The notes beneath the pieces are model-generated. The model saw only the letters and a program-made list of their open reading frames with translations, was not told the origin of the DNA and searched no databases. From assembly GCA_018398585.1 (NCBI GenBank), contig JAGTTD010000019.1, forward strand, positions 7,601,702 through 7,665,701: a stretch of 64,000 nucleotides of DNA, given 5' to 3'. Within the stretch, counting starts at the first letter, position 1. Each line of letters starts with the position of its first letter. Shown one piece after another: positions 10,926-22,712 of this stretch. The position numbers were made by a program, and so were the translations under genes. This DNA comes from Simmondsia chinensis (Eukaryota > Streptophyta > Magnoliopsida > Caryophyllales > Simmondsiaceae).

Positions 10926-11604
10926 CGCCATTTTGGAGTGATTTAGCACACGGTTTTTTAAAACATTTGAAAAATAGCATATTATTGAAAATATTTAGCG
11001 AAATGGCATCATTTGTCACAAAATATTATCTATGCCATTTGAAACGGCGTGAAAAATAGTTTGATATTATAAATACCATTTCAAACGGAGTGGATAATAC
11101 AAAACATTATTTACCCCGTTTCAAACGGTATGCATAATCCTCACCCATGACCCGCTTCACGCTAAACCCTTGACCCCTCAGCTGCAGCATACCCTCTATC
11201 CTTACTCGTAACCCTTCCCTTTTCACTGGTGACTCTCACATCACCTTCTACATATACCCCTCCTCATTTCATTTATTTGTGCAGATTCCTAAACCTCTTC
11301 TTATCTCATTTAAGATTTTCTTTCCTTTTTTTTTATTTTCACTCACATGTAAGTAGTTATTATCATTTTTTTTTCCAGTTTTAGTTCTATTTTTATTCTA
11401 ACCTCATGTTATTTTGTTATTTTGATTTTATTATATTAGTCTTATTAATATAATAAATTTAATATATAAAATATTATATTATAAAATGTGTTAGTTAATA
11501 TATATCGAAATTATTGTTAGAAAAATTGTTATGTTATATTTCAATATACTAGTTATTTTGCTTTATTTTTTAATTCTTTAATGTTACACTTTAATATTAC
11601 ACTA

Positions 11605-12354
11605 GTAACACTAGGAGTGTAATCAAGCCGAGCCGAGCCGAGCCGAGCCGAGTATCTAAGTACTTGACTCGAACTCGATTAACTACCCGGGTACTCGAAC
11701 TCGTACTCGAACTTGATTCGAGTAGTTAATTTTTCTCGAACTCGATTAACTATTCGAGTACTCGACTCGACTAGAGTACTCGTTTATTGTGCATACAAAC
11801 GTTCAATAAATTAGCTCTATTATAATATTATTCCATACACTTGAACATTAGTTATACTCAATTTGGATACTCAATTATTGGCACACTATATTTTAATATA
11901 TACAACCATAAATTACCGATATATTAATAGCAAATATACATCAAAACCTAAGCTTCAAAAAATACAAGCAAATTAAATACAAGCCATGTCATTTTTTTTA
12001 CAAAGAATTCAATCTTCCTTCTTTCATTCCACCACAAATGTAGCATTTCATTTTTTACAAAGAATTCAGTCTTCCTTCTTTTATTCTACTATTAATGTGA
12101 CAAGCCATCTATTTCAAAAGAAAATAATACATAAGAACACTTCATACGAGTCAAGTATTGAATCGAGTACCAATTTGAGTATCAAGTCGAGTACTTAATC
12201 AAGTATGGAGTCGAATATCGAGCTGAGTAGTTCATTACTCGACTCGTACACCTTTATTAATCGAGTATCTTTTGATACTCGAACTCGAACTTGAAGTCGA
12301 GTTTTATATGAGCAACTCACGAGATATTGGCGAGCGCTTCGGATCGTTTACACC
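11605..12354. mobile_element. TIR element with gagccgagc / gtactcgaa repeats, nested in the MULE
   Basis: The left end taggagtgtaatcaagccga and the reverse complement of the right end, taagggtgtaaacgatccga, match imperfectly. The interior near both ends is rich in gagtactcgaactcga repeats, and gagcc is tandemly repeated at 11629-11653. I see no transposase and no convincing target duplication, so the superfamily stays open. The ends resemble widespread plant hAT-like repeats. Confidence 0.55.
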
Positions 12355-12649
12355 CTTAAACTCCCATTAATTTTTGCTGATATGACATTTAAAAAATTAT
12401 CTTTAAAATATTTATAATTTCTTTACATTATTAAAATACTTTTTAAACATATATTATATTATTTTAAAGTGACTTTCAAATTTTTTAATTTTTAAATTCG
12501 AATTTATAAATATTTAGATATTTAATATTATTTTTAATATATATTAAAATTATTTTAAAGTGAAATTAAATTCGTAAGATATTAAAATTTTAAATTTATC
12601 GATCTGTTAGATATTTAAATATGTTTAAGTAAAACTAACAGATATTAAT

Positions 12650-14235
12650 ACTGTTAACATTAAAGTGTACCATTGTTAAATAATTTATTGTGTAATTATT
12701 TTTAATATAATATATATATTTTGAGGAATGTTACAAATAGGGGTAGTTAATTCAATAACATATTGTTGTATCATTATGGAATTGGATAATTATATTTACT
12801 AACTTTTTTTGTTAGTTAATATGTTATAAATTTTTTTCTGTGTAATATATTGTTAAATAATTTATTATATAATTATATTAATGTTTTATCTAATTAATTT
12901 AATTAATATTATTTAACATAATATATCTATTTAAGGAATATTATAAATAGGGGTAGCTTATTCAATAATATATTGTTATGACATTATGAATTGAGTTAAT
13001 TATATTTACTGATTACTGATTTTTTTTGTTAGTTAATATGGTATAAACTTCTTTTTGTGTAATATATTATTAAATAATTTATTATATTATTATATTAATA
13101 TTTTGTGTAATTAGTTTAATTATCTTTCCAAAAAAAAGTTTAATTAATATTATATTTAACGTAAAATATTTAGTTTAAGAAATATTATAAATAGGGTTAG
13201 TTAATTCAATAATATGTTGGTGCGACATTATGAATTGTGTTAATTATACTTACTAATTTTATTGTTAGTGTGTAATATATTGTCAAATAATTTATTATAT
13301 AGTTACATTAATATTTTATTTAATTAGTCTAATCAATATTCTATTTAACATAAAATATTTATTCTAAGAAATATTATAAATAAGGGTAGTTAATTCAATA
13401 ATATATTGGTGTGACATTTGAGTTAATTATATTTACTAATTTTATTGTTATTTAATATGTTTTTGTGTAAGATATTGTTAATTAATTTATTATGTATTTA
13501 CATTAATATTTTGTATAGTTAGTTTAATTAATATTATACTTAATTTCATGTAATATATTTATTTTAGGAATATTATAAATAGAGGTAGTTAATTCAATAA
13601 TATATTATTGTGACATTATGAATTGAGTTAGTTATAATTACTGATTTTGGCTGAGGGTCCTCGGAAACAGCCTCCTTTTAGGGTAGCCCCCTGAAGGGGG
13701 GAGGCTGCATACATCTACTCTCCCCAGACCCTATTTTTGCGGAAGCCCTTGGAGACACTGGATTTGTTGTTGTTGTTGTATATTTACTGATTTTATTTGT
13801 TAGTTAATATGTTTTTGTGTAATATATTGTTAAATAATTTATTATGTAATTAAATTAAGATTTTATATAATTATTTTAATTAATATTATATTCAATTTAA
13901 CATATTTATTTTAAGAAATATTATAAATAGGGGTAGATAATTCAATAATATATTACTGTGACATTATGAATTGAGTTAATTATAATTTATTGATTTTGTT
14001 TGTTAGTTAATATGGTGTAAATTTCCTATTGTGTAATATGTTGTTAAATAATTTATTACGTAATTACCTTTGTATTTTATGTAATTAGTTTAATTAATAT
14101 TACATTTAATATAATATATTTTTTTAAAATATTATAAATATGGTAGTTAATTCAATAATATATTGGTGTGACATTATGAATTGTGTTAATTATATTTACT
14201 AATTTTGTTTGTTTTATTGTTGGGTAATCAACCTA
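12650..14235. repeat. AT-rich tandem array, seven units of ~200 bp
   Basis: A repeated anchor (ttataaataggggtagttaa and variants) occurs at about 12731, 12941, 13185, 13374, 13573, 13921 and 14132. Spacing is 189-244 bp; the 348-bp gap shrinks to about 202 when the 130-bp insertion at 13649 and its duplication are removed. Each unit also repeats ttcaataatatattg, cattatgaattgagttaatta and tttgttagttaatatg. The array ends just before the transposase start codon. Units differ enough that expansion is not recent. Confidence 0.85.
13649..13778 (+). mobile_element. RTE/Au-type LINE-SINE tail unit with TSD
   Basis: A 130-bp sequence from ggctgagggtcctcgg to cactggatttgttgttgttgttg, homologous to the tail of the 5S-headed SINEs and to RTE 3' ends. 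It is flanked by tataattactgatttt (13633-13648) and tatatttactgatttt (13779-13794), a 16-bp duplication with one change. It sits inside a unit of the tandem array. It is either a 5'-truncated RTE LINE or a truncated SINE; the sequence alone does not decide. Confidence 0.8.
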
Positions 14236-14241
14236 GAAATT

Positions 14242-17200
14242 ATGGCATGTAATGTAGTAACATTGTCGTGTCATTATGATAGAAATATGCTGCAAAATGT
14301 TAATGGTGTTGATTACACCGGTGGAAGATAGTTTGTACTTAGGGCACGAACTGGAATTTCTCTTCAGCAGTTAAAGGGGGTGATGCATGAATTTATTGGG
14401 TGGGATAGTAACACAATTGGTATTGTGATTACATGGAGATTGTTATTATCCCAAAATCCTATGCGTTATGCACCTTTTGAGATTAGTTGTCCAGTGATTT
14501 TGTAGCCTTAGAGAGTAGGGCGACATGCGTAGAATTATATGTCAATGCTATGGATGTTGCAGCCAGATCTCAACATCATGTATTACATTTTCAATCTAAA
14601 GCTTGTGGCCCATCTAGAAGTCTTGATGTTGAAATTTTATTGATTGATGGAATCATTACAAACGAGAACAGATGTATGTTTGATGGGGCTTATGCCAACA
14701 ATGATTCCGATGAATCTGATAATGATGCAGATGTGGGTATTGATGCTTGTGAGGCCGCATCATTTAATGCTGATGGGCTTACAATTGCCCAAACCCCTAT
14801 TTCTAAGTTTGAAGATGTTACTTGGACAGATCAGACAATTTGTTCTAACTAGGAGGATAGTAGAAGATAGAGGTCCAAAGGATCAAGCTTAGAGCAGGGG
14901 CTATTATTCCAAACCAAGAATGGCTTTCAATGTTGTAAATTTGTGACACATTAAGAACAAACTACAATACATGGTGCACAGATTGAAGCCTCACTACATA
15001 GCCCTAGAGTGTGTACAAGCACTACAATGTGAGTGGTATCTACGTGGGCCATTAAAATGGAGGATAGGGTTGTCTAAGACATCAGTTTTGAAGGGGCCAC
15101 ATACATGTTCTACAATTGTATTGGCAAAAGACTACCGACACCTATCCTTGAATTTTGTTGTGAGTATGGTGTTATCTATTATGACTGCTGATCTTAAAAT
15201 GAATGTTAAAGTAATTCGAGCAGCAGTAGAACAACAACACGGGTACACTGTTTGTATTACAAGGCATGGAAAGCTAAGCAACAAGTGCTTGAGCGATTGT
15301 TTGGCTCGCATGAGGAAGCATTTCCAATGCTACCTAGGCTGCTTATTGTGTTGCAACAGTTAAATCCAGGCACTGTTGTCGACTGGAAATTTTAGAGCTA
15401 AGCAACCGGTGGAGTACTGTTTGGCGGAGTTTTTTGGACATTTAGGGCATCCATAGAGGGATTCAAGTGTTGTCGTTCATTATCAGTGTTGATATTACCC
15501 ATTTGAATGGGAAATACATAGGGAAGTTGCTAGTTGCTGTCAGATTTGATGCTAACAATGGTCTATATCTATTGTATTTTGCTTGAGGAGAGCACATGAA
15601 GTTGGACTTGGTTTCTACAGTGTCTATGGACCTATGTGATAGGCGGGCGCTTTCCAATGTGTATAATTTCTGATCGACATGCTAGAATTAAGAATGGGAA
15701 CGATATGGCCTGAGCCTGAAAGGCATCATCGGTATTGCACTCGCCACCTAGTTAGTAACTTCAACCACAAATTCAAAAATTACATGCTAAAGAAAAGGTT
15801 GAGTTTGATGGCGAGGGAATCTTTCAGGAGGAAGTTCGATGCTCTGTCTGATCATTATGTCCACGCTAATAATGAGGTGAAAAAGTGGGTCGAGAGAGAG
15901 CTGAAAGAACATTGGACACTTTTGTATGATGGTGGTTATCATTATGGTAACATGACCACTAATTTATCGGAAGTGTTCAACAGTGTTTTGAAAGAAAAAT
16001 GAGCACTCCTAGTAACCGCCTTGTGCAACTGACATTTTATTGATGCAACAAATACTTTGTCAGTTGCAGGGATCTTGCCGGGGAGTGCTTTTCACAAGGT
16101 GTTCCATAGCCATCTACTGTCTCTGTTGAAATAGAGCATGCCACCATAAAATCGAGACTACATACTGTCATGCTGTTTGATCAAAGCACCATGTGCTTTC
16201 AGGTAACAACTCCTTGGCATCAGACTGAAGAAGGCTTAAGAGGGGATATTCGCCATACTGTAATATTGAATGAATGGAGTTGCACTTATGGTACATGGCA
16301 ACTGTTCCATCATACATGTTCACATGTGATGGCGTGTTGTACCGCATGTAGGATTGACTATCGATAGTATGTTGATCCGTTGTATGGCCTCAACATGTAC
16401 GCAAGCGTGTACTCTCCATTTTTTCACCCTCTTCCTAATAAATCTTCATTGACGGAGTACATTGGACCTATGGTGGTCACAGCATGGTTATCAAAATTGC
16501 GAGTCAGATTGTAGGATCGTACGATCCTACTATCCCACTATTCCCTACCGACCCGGATCGAGTAAAAAATCGTAAGAAAGTAGACTCGCAACTACAACGA
16601 AATTGTGTAGGATCGGTAGAATCAGGGTAGGATCGGTAGGATCACCGATTCTACACCGATTCTACCAAATCAATAATAAAAAATAACATATTTGAGATCT
16701 GACACCGATTCTACTCCGAATCTACCCCGATTCTACCAATTCTACTCCGATTCTACTAATTCTACAGGTTATTTTTTAAATTTATTTTTTTCAGCCTTTT
16801 TTTTTACTTTCGCCTTCCCCTTTCTCATTTTTTCCCCCTTCCCTTCTCCTCCCCCTCCTATAACTTAACCCTAATTAGTCTCTCACATCACACTCTTCAC
16901 TTATCTTCACCGGCAGCCCTAGCCACAGTCGATTGCGGTCGATTGCCCTAGCCACCCACCGAGGTTTGACACTGACCCACGGGCCACACACAGACATATC
17001 TCATTTTCTTTTTGATAAATAATTAATTTTTGTTTAATTTCTTGTTTTTTTAACATATTGAGTTACTTGGGTAATTGTTCTAATTTTTATTTTATTTATT
17101 TTCAGCTTGATTTTTTTTTTTTTTGGGGACTTTTTTGATGTCTTCATTATATATTTGAGGCTTGTATTGTAATTTTATTGGATATAAGTTATTGTTTTAC

Positions 17201-17459
17201 ATATCAAGTAGAATCTTACGATTCTCGATCCGATTCTACGATCCCGATACTAAGTACCCCTCACCGATCCTACGAAGAATCCCGATTCTGACAACCTTGG
17301 GTCACAGATTAGACTATATGGAGGTTTGGTAGAGGACGGCCAAAATCAACCTAGCTACATAATGAAATGGACGTTAGGTTGAGCGTGTCCAAGATTAAAT
17401 ATAGTATATGTGGTCAGAGAGGCCATAATAAAATAACTTGTCCTAGTAGACAATGTTGA
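14242..17459 (+). pseudogene. MuDR/MULE transposase, degenerate and interrupted
   Basis: The N-terminal part starts at an ATG (MACNVVTLSCHYD). The best preserved segment, 15679-16002, encodes HHRYCTRHLVSNFNHKFKN and later YGNMTTNLSEVFNSVLKE, which is diagnostic of the C-terminal half of plant MULE transposases. A SWIM-type zinc finger follows (16276-16365: CTYGTWQLFHHTCSHVMACC, then IDYR and PLYGLNMY). The C-terminus, after the inserted hAT element at 16483-17299, resumes with HRLDYMEV and a CCHC knuckle near 17400-17450 (CG-RGHNKITCP). Many stops and frameshifts interrupt all of it, so no active enzyme is expected. Confidence 0.85.
16483..17299. mobile_element. Non-autonomous hAT-like element inside the MULE transposase
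   Basis: An 817-bp insert. The left end catggttatcaaaattgcga and the reverse complement of the right end, caaggttgtcagaatcggga, match at 15 of 20 positions. It is flanked by a perfect 8-bp duplication ggtcacag (16475-16482 and 17300-17307), the size typical of hAT. Removing it rejoins the transposase C-terminus. Near both ends are many copies of gtaggatcg / accgattctac. The middle (about 16800-16980) is C/T-rich and then contains ccctaattag and ctagccac, which looks like a plant 5' leader, but no coding domain is recognised. Confidence 0.8.
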
Positions 17460-17689
17460 TTTTGTAATTAGGTTCATAGCTTGCTATGTGTTTCATTTTT
17501 TAGTGTAACATGTTGTAATACGTATTATTAACAACTGTAATTAGGTATAATATATGTAATTTATTTTTGTATTGTGATCGATTGTAATGTTATAATATAT
17601 ATAATTTAATTTTTAGCCCATAGATATTGGGTGATTATGTCTTTTTATACTCAAACTGATTACTATTTTTAATTTTTTTTAGAGAAAGT

Positions 17690-19720
17690 GTAAGGACACG
17701 AAGAAGACATGCTTCTAGCTTTCGATATGGTGAACAGAATCTGGGTCTAGACAACATATAAGTTTCTCGTCTTCAAGACCAACATCGGTCAAAGGATGTT
17801 TGGCATGGTGCGGTATGTTAACAATTTATGTTTAGTAGTGATATTATATTTTAATTATTTGGATAGTTGAGTGATATATTTGATGTCTTGTATTACAGGG
17901 TGACGATGAGATCAGGGTGAGGCAACACAATCCGTTACCCCTTCACCATAGAGTACAACCTCATGTCATTCAGGCTGGTTTTATTAGATTGACCCAAATA
18001 GGTCATATCCAAATTGATAATTGCTTGATTAGTTTTTTTGTTAGAGAGGTGGAGGCGGAGACTCACATATTCGACCTACGTGTTGATGAGATGACGCCAA
18101 CACTGCAAGATGTAGCCGTTTACTAGATTTACCTATAGATGGCATAGCATGGCAATCATTGGTATCTTTAATTATAATTGGAAGGACCTATGCCAGAGTT
18201 TATTGGGTGCAGCTCCCCCGTTGGGGCAATTGAATGGTGGCATGGTCAGAAATTGATGGTTGAAGGAACAATTTCAACATGGGCCCCTAGATGACGTTGG
18301 TAAGCAAGTTTTGTTGCAACACGCTAGAAGCTACATTCTCCATTTGATTGGCTCCGTGTTGTTGACCAATAATACCGGTAATTGGACATCGCTCATCTTC
18401 CTACCATTGCTCGGTATGGTGGAGGAGTGTAGGTTGTACAACTAGGGGTCAACAGTGCTCGCCAACGTTTACAAATAACTGTGTCGATGTTGCATGAAGG
18501 GCAGCAAGCAACTCGGTGGATGTGTTTTATTGCTCCAAGTGCGAACCACAATAATATTCATGTTTAATTTTTTAAGGTGTTATATTCCTAATTTTTACAA
18601 TATGTCATGTGTAGTTGCGGCCGTGAGAGCACTTACGTGTCGATCGACCAGTTGTCATCGATTGGCATCAAAATCAAGCTACACCTAATGATCCATAGTC
18701 GCCAGTGGGCGCTCAGTAAGAGAAAATATTTTGTACATCTTACTTTAATGTATATGTAATATTATGTATATATTATAATATAATTCACTGCATATTTAAT
18801 CAGATGGCCTACCGCCTCAACATTCCGCGATCATCACGTATATATACGAAAATAAACATATTTCTTTATCGTTTAATATTTACTATTATGACTAAGTTAT
18901 TTTGTTTGTTGCTAGGTCAATTAGACATCGTACTAGCAATCCTGGTTAAACTCTTTGCCCGAGATTTATGTCGAGGGTCGTGACATCTGGCGATATGTAG
19001 GACCATTGATATGCTTTGGCATTGTCAAATTACATTATCCTGACAGAGTGTTGCGTCAGTTTGGATTGACACAGCATATCCTAGATCCTGTTGACACTCT
19101 CAACTCGTTACATAATACATCTCGTTAGGAAAGGTGGGACAAGAATTGGGTTGTCTACCATGCGAACTAGATCGAGGTGTAGAACACACGGATGCATCGT
19201 ATCGCCAACATGCGTAATCCTCCGATATCACCTAGAGAGTACATGCAATGGTACTTATCCATCACCAGGCGTATCATCGCGTGACGTGAGGTGCATGTTT
19301 TGTGCTGCTCCTGGCTTCGTTTTGACCCAAGTGGCAACTATTTTCAACGAGTAGAAGTACTTTGAAAATATTAGTCTTCTTACTAATTCAACATTGTGAT
19401 TTATTAATATTTATAAGTATAATGTGCTAGGTCGATTTTGTTGTCAATCAGACTATAAGGGCAGCTAGGACGCTACGTAACAGTGTTGGCCACACTGGAA
19501 AGTCTGTCTCCACAGATTGGCTTACTGGTTGTAGCAGCGTACTTGATGCTGTCGGTGAGGAACACCAATTTGGTCAAATTCTGCAAGAAGAAGGTGTTGA
19601 CTACCGTTCTTTAACTAGTGCGGAAGGAAGTAGATGCGAACTTCCTCTAAGGTGTAGTTTTTCGATTAATAAGGAATTCACATCCTCAGAACATCATGGT
19701 AAACTAAGTCATAAATCCAC
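17690..19720 (+). pseudogene. Plant mobile domain (PMD, MAIN-like) protein remnant in the MULE
   Basis: The frame begins in an arginine-rich lead (near 17690). It has a probable intron at about 17812-17899 (gtatgtt ... ttacag), then encodes QPHVIQAGFIRLTQIGHIQI, followed by ETHIFDLRVDEMTPTLQDVAVY and, in other frames, HARSYILHLIGSVLL and LGGCVLLLQV. A downstream part near 19120-19270 decodes to pieces resembling DWVVYH and REYMQWYLSITR. This order matches the plant mobile domain family (MAIN/MAIL1-like, also called aminotransferase-like PMD). Stops and frameshifts are frequent. It lies 3' of the transposase, inside the same TIRs and in the same direction. Confidence 0.75.
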
Positions 19721-20029
19721 GTTACATTTTGTACCATAATTTATATTACTTATTTTTATATATTTTGACATTATAATATATACTTATTAAGTTTTTTGTC
19801 GTGCAAATGTTGTTTGTTGAGGATTTCTACTATCCATGCCATACCATGTTATCCACGCCATTTTAGATGGCGTGGATAACTTTTTCCTGACAAATGGTGT
19901 TATTCCGCTAGATATTTTTATTGATGTGTCATTTTGCTAATTTTTTATTTAAAAAATGCCATTTTGCTAAATTTTTGTTTAAACAGTGCCATTTTGCTAA
20001 ATCAGTCGCCGTTTTGATGATAAAATTTA

Positions 20030-20400
20030 GAGTAAATTACATACTAGTATCTTGAAGTGTGGCATAATAATTTTTAGGTCAGAAACTTTTTGAAATAATT
20101 TATTAATTCACAAATTTTAGTGTAATTATTTTTTAGTCCAATTTTAGGCGTATGGCATCAGTATTCCAACCAAAAATTAGCACGTAATGTTAAATAAATT
20201 CAAGAAAAGTATTAAATTTGAGAAAATAATGACATTTTTGAATAAGGGTATGTCTTTTTATTTTTTTGGCACTTTGTTTTACCTAAAACGGGACTAAAAA
20301 ATAATTATACTAAAATATGTGGATTAATAAATTATTTTTTAAAGTTTATGGACTAAAAAATTATTACACCAAATCTCGTGCTACTAATATGTAATTTTCC
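20030..20400. mobile_element. MITE with 9-bp TSD (Mutator-type)
   Basis: A 371-bp element. Its left end gagtaaattacatactagta and the reverse complement of its right end, ggaaaattacatattagta, are near-identical inverted repeats. The perfect 9-bp duplication taaaattta lies at 20021-20029 and 20401-20409. It has no coding capacity and sits immediately beside the right end of the big MULE. Confidence 0.85.
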
Positions 20401-20409
20401 TAAAATTTA

Positions 20410-21690
20410 ATTAAAGTAATGTTATTGATAGGATAAAAATATTAATGACAATTTTTTTTTTTGATCCAAATATTAATGACAAATTAACTGTGTAGAATCT
20501 TGTAATTATCATTTATTATAAGTCTTATTATTACTTTTATGATTATAATTTTTGTTTTGGTAAAAACAATATCCAAAGACTCTGTTTGGCATATTAAATT
20601 AGAACTGAATAGTGAAATTACAATTTCAATACTAATTCTTGTGCAATTGAAATTCTAATTGAATAAAAATTATGTTGTAATGATGGAAGCAGCAAGACAT
20701 TATAAAATAGGATAATAAAATTACAATTTCAATACATAATCAAACAACAATATTAAAAGTTAGACCTTTATTTAGTTTCAACCTCAATTACATAGTTGGA
20801 TTTTATGTAATAGCTATGGACTATAATGCCCTCTTTGACAATTATGGAAAAAGGTGGAGGGTAAATAGGATTAATAATGAAGAAGATAAGACATTAATAA
20901 AGAAATGTAAGGATAAAAAGAGGTAAACGAATTAAATTTATTTGATAATTAAGTAAATATGTAAGGGTAAAGAGTTAGGCTAGTTCCAACAATGCCCCAT
21001 ATTTTAAAGTCGTATTTTTACCACATTATAAAAAATTAGGCTTCATTCAAAAATAGGTTTTCACCCCTCAACAAAGCTCCATCTTTTTTAGCCACATTTT
21101 ATATATTTTTTAGTTATTTTAATAATTGATGTTATTTTTATTATTTTAATTATTTCCAAATAAATGATAAAAGTGCATTGAAAAAAATAAAATTAAAAAG
21201 AACTAACTATGTAGCCGTTGGAGGGACAAATTTTACTTAAAAAGAGAAGCAAAAAAAAATTCATATATAGTTGTTAGAAACAAAATAAAAAAAAAAATTT
21301 GGCCAAAATGCAACAATTTGGCTCAAGAACAGGCAGAACTTTGCAATTTTACTATTTATAAATTAAAAAACACGAGACCGCCCCAAATTCGATGTTAAAA
21401 TTGTCTATGAATTTTTAAACTTTTACCATCCCCTCTTTACCCCCAAATTGGAGGTAAATAAATAAGGTAAAGGAGGATAATAGAAGTTAATTTACTTATC
21501 AAAAAGGATAAGAGCTTACCTCATATTATCCTTACCTTTTTTTATTTTCATTACCTTATTTTCAAATATGGTTAAAGTTATTATTAGAACAAAATTATTA
21601 TTATCAAAATAAAATTATTATTTTTAAAATAATTTTTAATTATGATTTTTTATAGGTCACATCATTACCAAAAATAATAATTTTGAATAA
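20410..21690. other. AT-rich intergenic DNA, mostly unassigned
   Basis: No gene is seen. The segment 20970-21450 (from ggctagttccaacaatgccc) looks like part of an old MITE set in another AT-rich repeat, but I could not fix its ends. Confidence 0.35.
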
Positions 21691-22709
21691 TTATAAGAGT
21701 CTTTTGCTAAAAACTATCTAAGTTTTATGTGCGGTTCAAAAAACAACTTAGATTTTTTAATTTTTCAAAGTCATACATAAACTTTCTAAAGTTTTTTAAG
21801 GTTTTTTTTTTAACTAAAAACCACCTACAATTTAGGTGAGGTATCAGAAAACTACATGACTTTTCTAATTTTTTAAAGTCACACCTAAACTTTTCAAAAA
21901 AATTTTCATGTCACACCTAATGTTGAAACTGTTAACTTTCTGTTAAATAAAATGCCGCGTTTTGGGGTATAAATGCATCAAAGCACCAAATTTAAGTTAA
22001 TTAAATTAAATTATGTTAAGTAATATATTTTATAAATAACGAAATTACCCTTCACCTTTGAATTTGTAAAATTGTTAAGAATTTGGCGAGTTGCTACAGG
22101 CTTTTGTCACAAAAAAATTTTAGAAGTATTTTTTATTTATGAACTTGTTTATAATTCATTGATAAAAAAACATGTTTTATTTAGGGTAGTTTGATAATTT
22201 TGTATTTGTTTTAATGAAAAGTTAACAATATTAGTATTAGGTGTGACATTGAAATTTTTTTTACAAGTTTAGGTATGACTTTGAAAAATTATAAAAAGTT
22301 ATATGATTTTTTGATAACTCACTTAAAATGTAGGTGGCTTCAGTTAAAAAAAAAAAACCCATTTTTTAATGTCACATCTTAATATTAACGCTATTAATAT
22401 CCTTACTTTTTACTGGCATGGTATTTATAAAAATATTCTTTTCAAATATAAAAATTATTTTAAAAAATATTTATAACTTTTAAGATATTTAAAATATTTT
22501 TTAAATATTTTAAAATCATTTTAAATATAAATTTGAAGTTTTAAAATTATTTCTTTATTTTTCAAAAGTCGCGTCGGCAAAAAGTAACGAATGTTAACAG
22601 CGTTAACATTAGGGTTTGACGTTGAAAAATTTAAAAAATTTTAAGTATAAGTTTAAATAATTTTTTAAAATGGCGCCTAAAATTTAGGTAGTTTTAGTAA
22701 AAAAAACTC
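21690..22709. mobile_element. Outer MITE of a nested same-family pair
   Basis: The left end (agagtcttttgctaaaaact, about 21690) and the reverse complement of the right end (agagttttttttactaaaac, about 22709) are inverted repeats. Their inner parts also match each other (tttttcaaagtcatacataaac against tttttcaacgtcaaaccctaa). It is interrupted by a copy of the same family at about 21807-22358. It has no coding capacity. Ends are approximate. Confidence 0.6.
21807..22358. mobile_element. Inner MITE of the same family
   Basis: A ~550-bp element with inverted repeats of about 140 bp. The left arm has aaccacctacaatttaggtg and tgtcacacctaatgtt; the right arm in reverse complement has agccacctacattttaagtg and tgtcacacctaatactaat. 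The long-armed fold-back structure suggests a MULE-type MITE. The same family recurs at 49796-50213. Confidence 0.65.
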
Positions 22710-22712
22710 TAA

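Larger units (their letters stand above)
10936..20006 (+). mobile_element. Mutator-like element (MULE) with transposase and PMD reading frames
   Basis: A ~9.07-kb element. Its left end (gagtgatttagca...) and the reverse complement of its right end (actgatttagcaaaatgg...) are imperfect long terminal inverted repeats. Both contain repeated tttagc-aaatggc blocks and, further in, copies of a ccatttnaaacggcgtg-like motif (11037-11130 and 19838-19880). The flanks cgccattttg (10926-10935) and cgccgttttg (20007-20016) form a ~10-bp target duplication with one change, close to the 9 bp usual for Mutator. Inside are a hAT/other insertion, an AT-rich tandem array, a decayed MuDR transposase (14242-17459) and a decayed plant mobile domain protein (17690-19720). 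Boundaries are accurate to a few bases. Confidence 0.75.

Noticed and set aside
12650..14235. Regularly spaced repeats considered as a CRISPR-like array
   Set aside because: Units are ~200 bp, diverged and contiguous without unique spacers, in a plant genome. They are a tandem satellite-like array inside a MULE.
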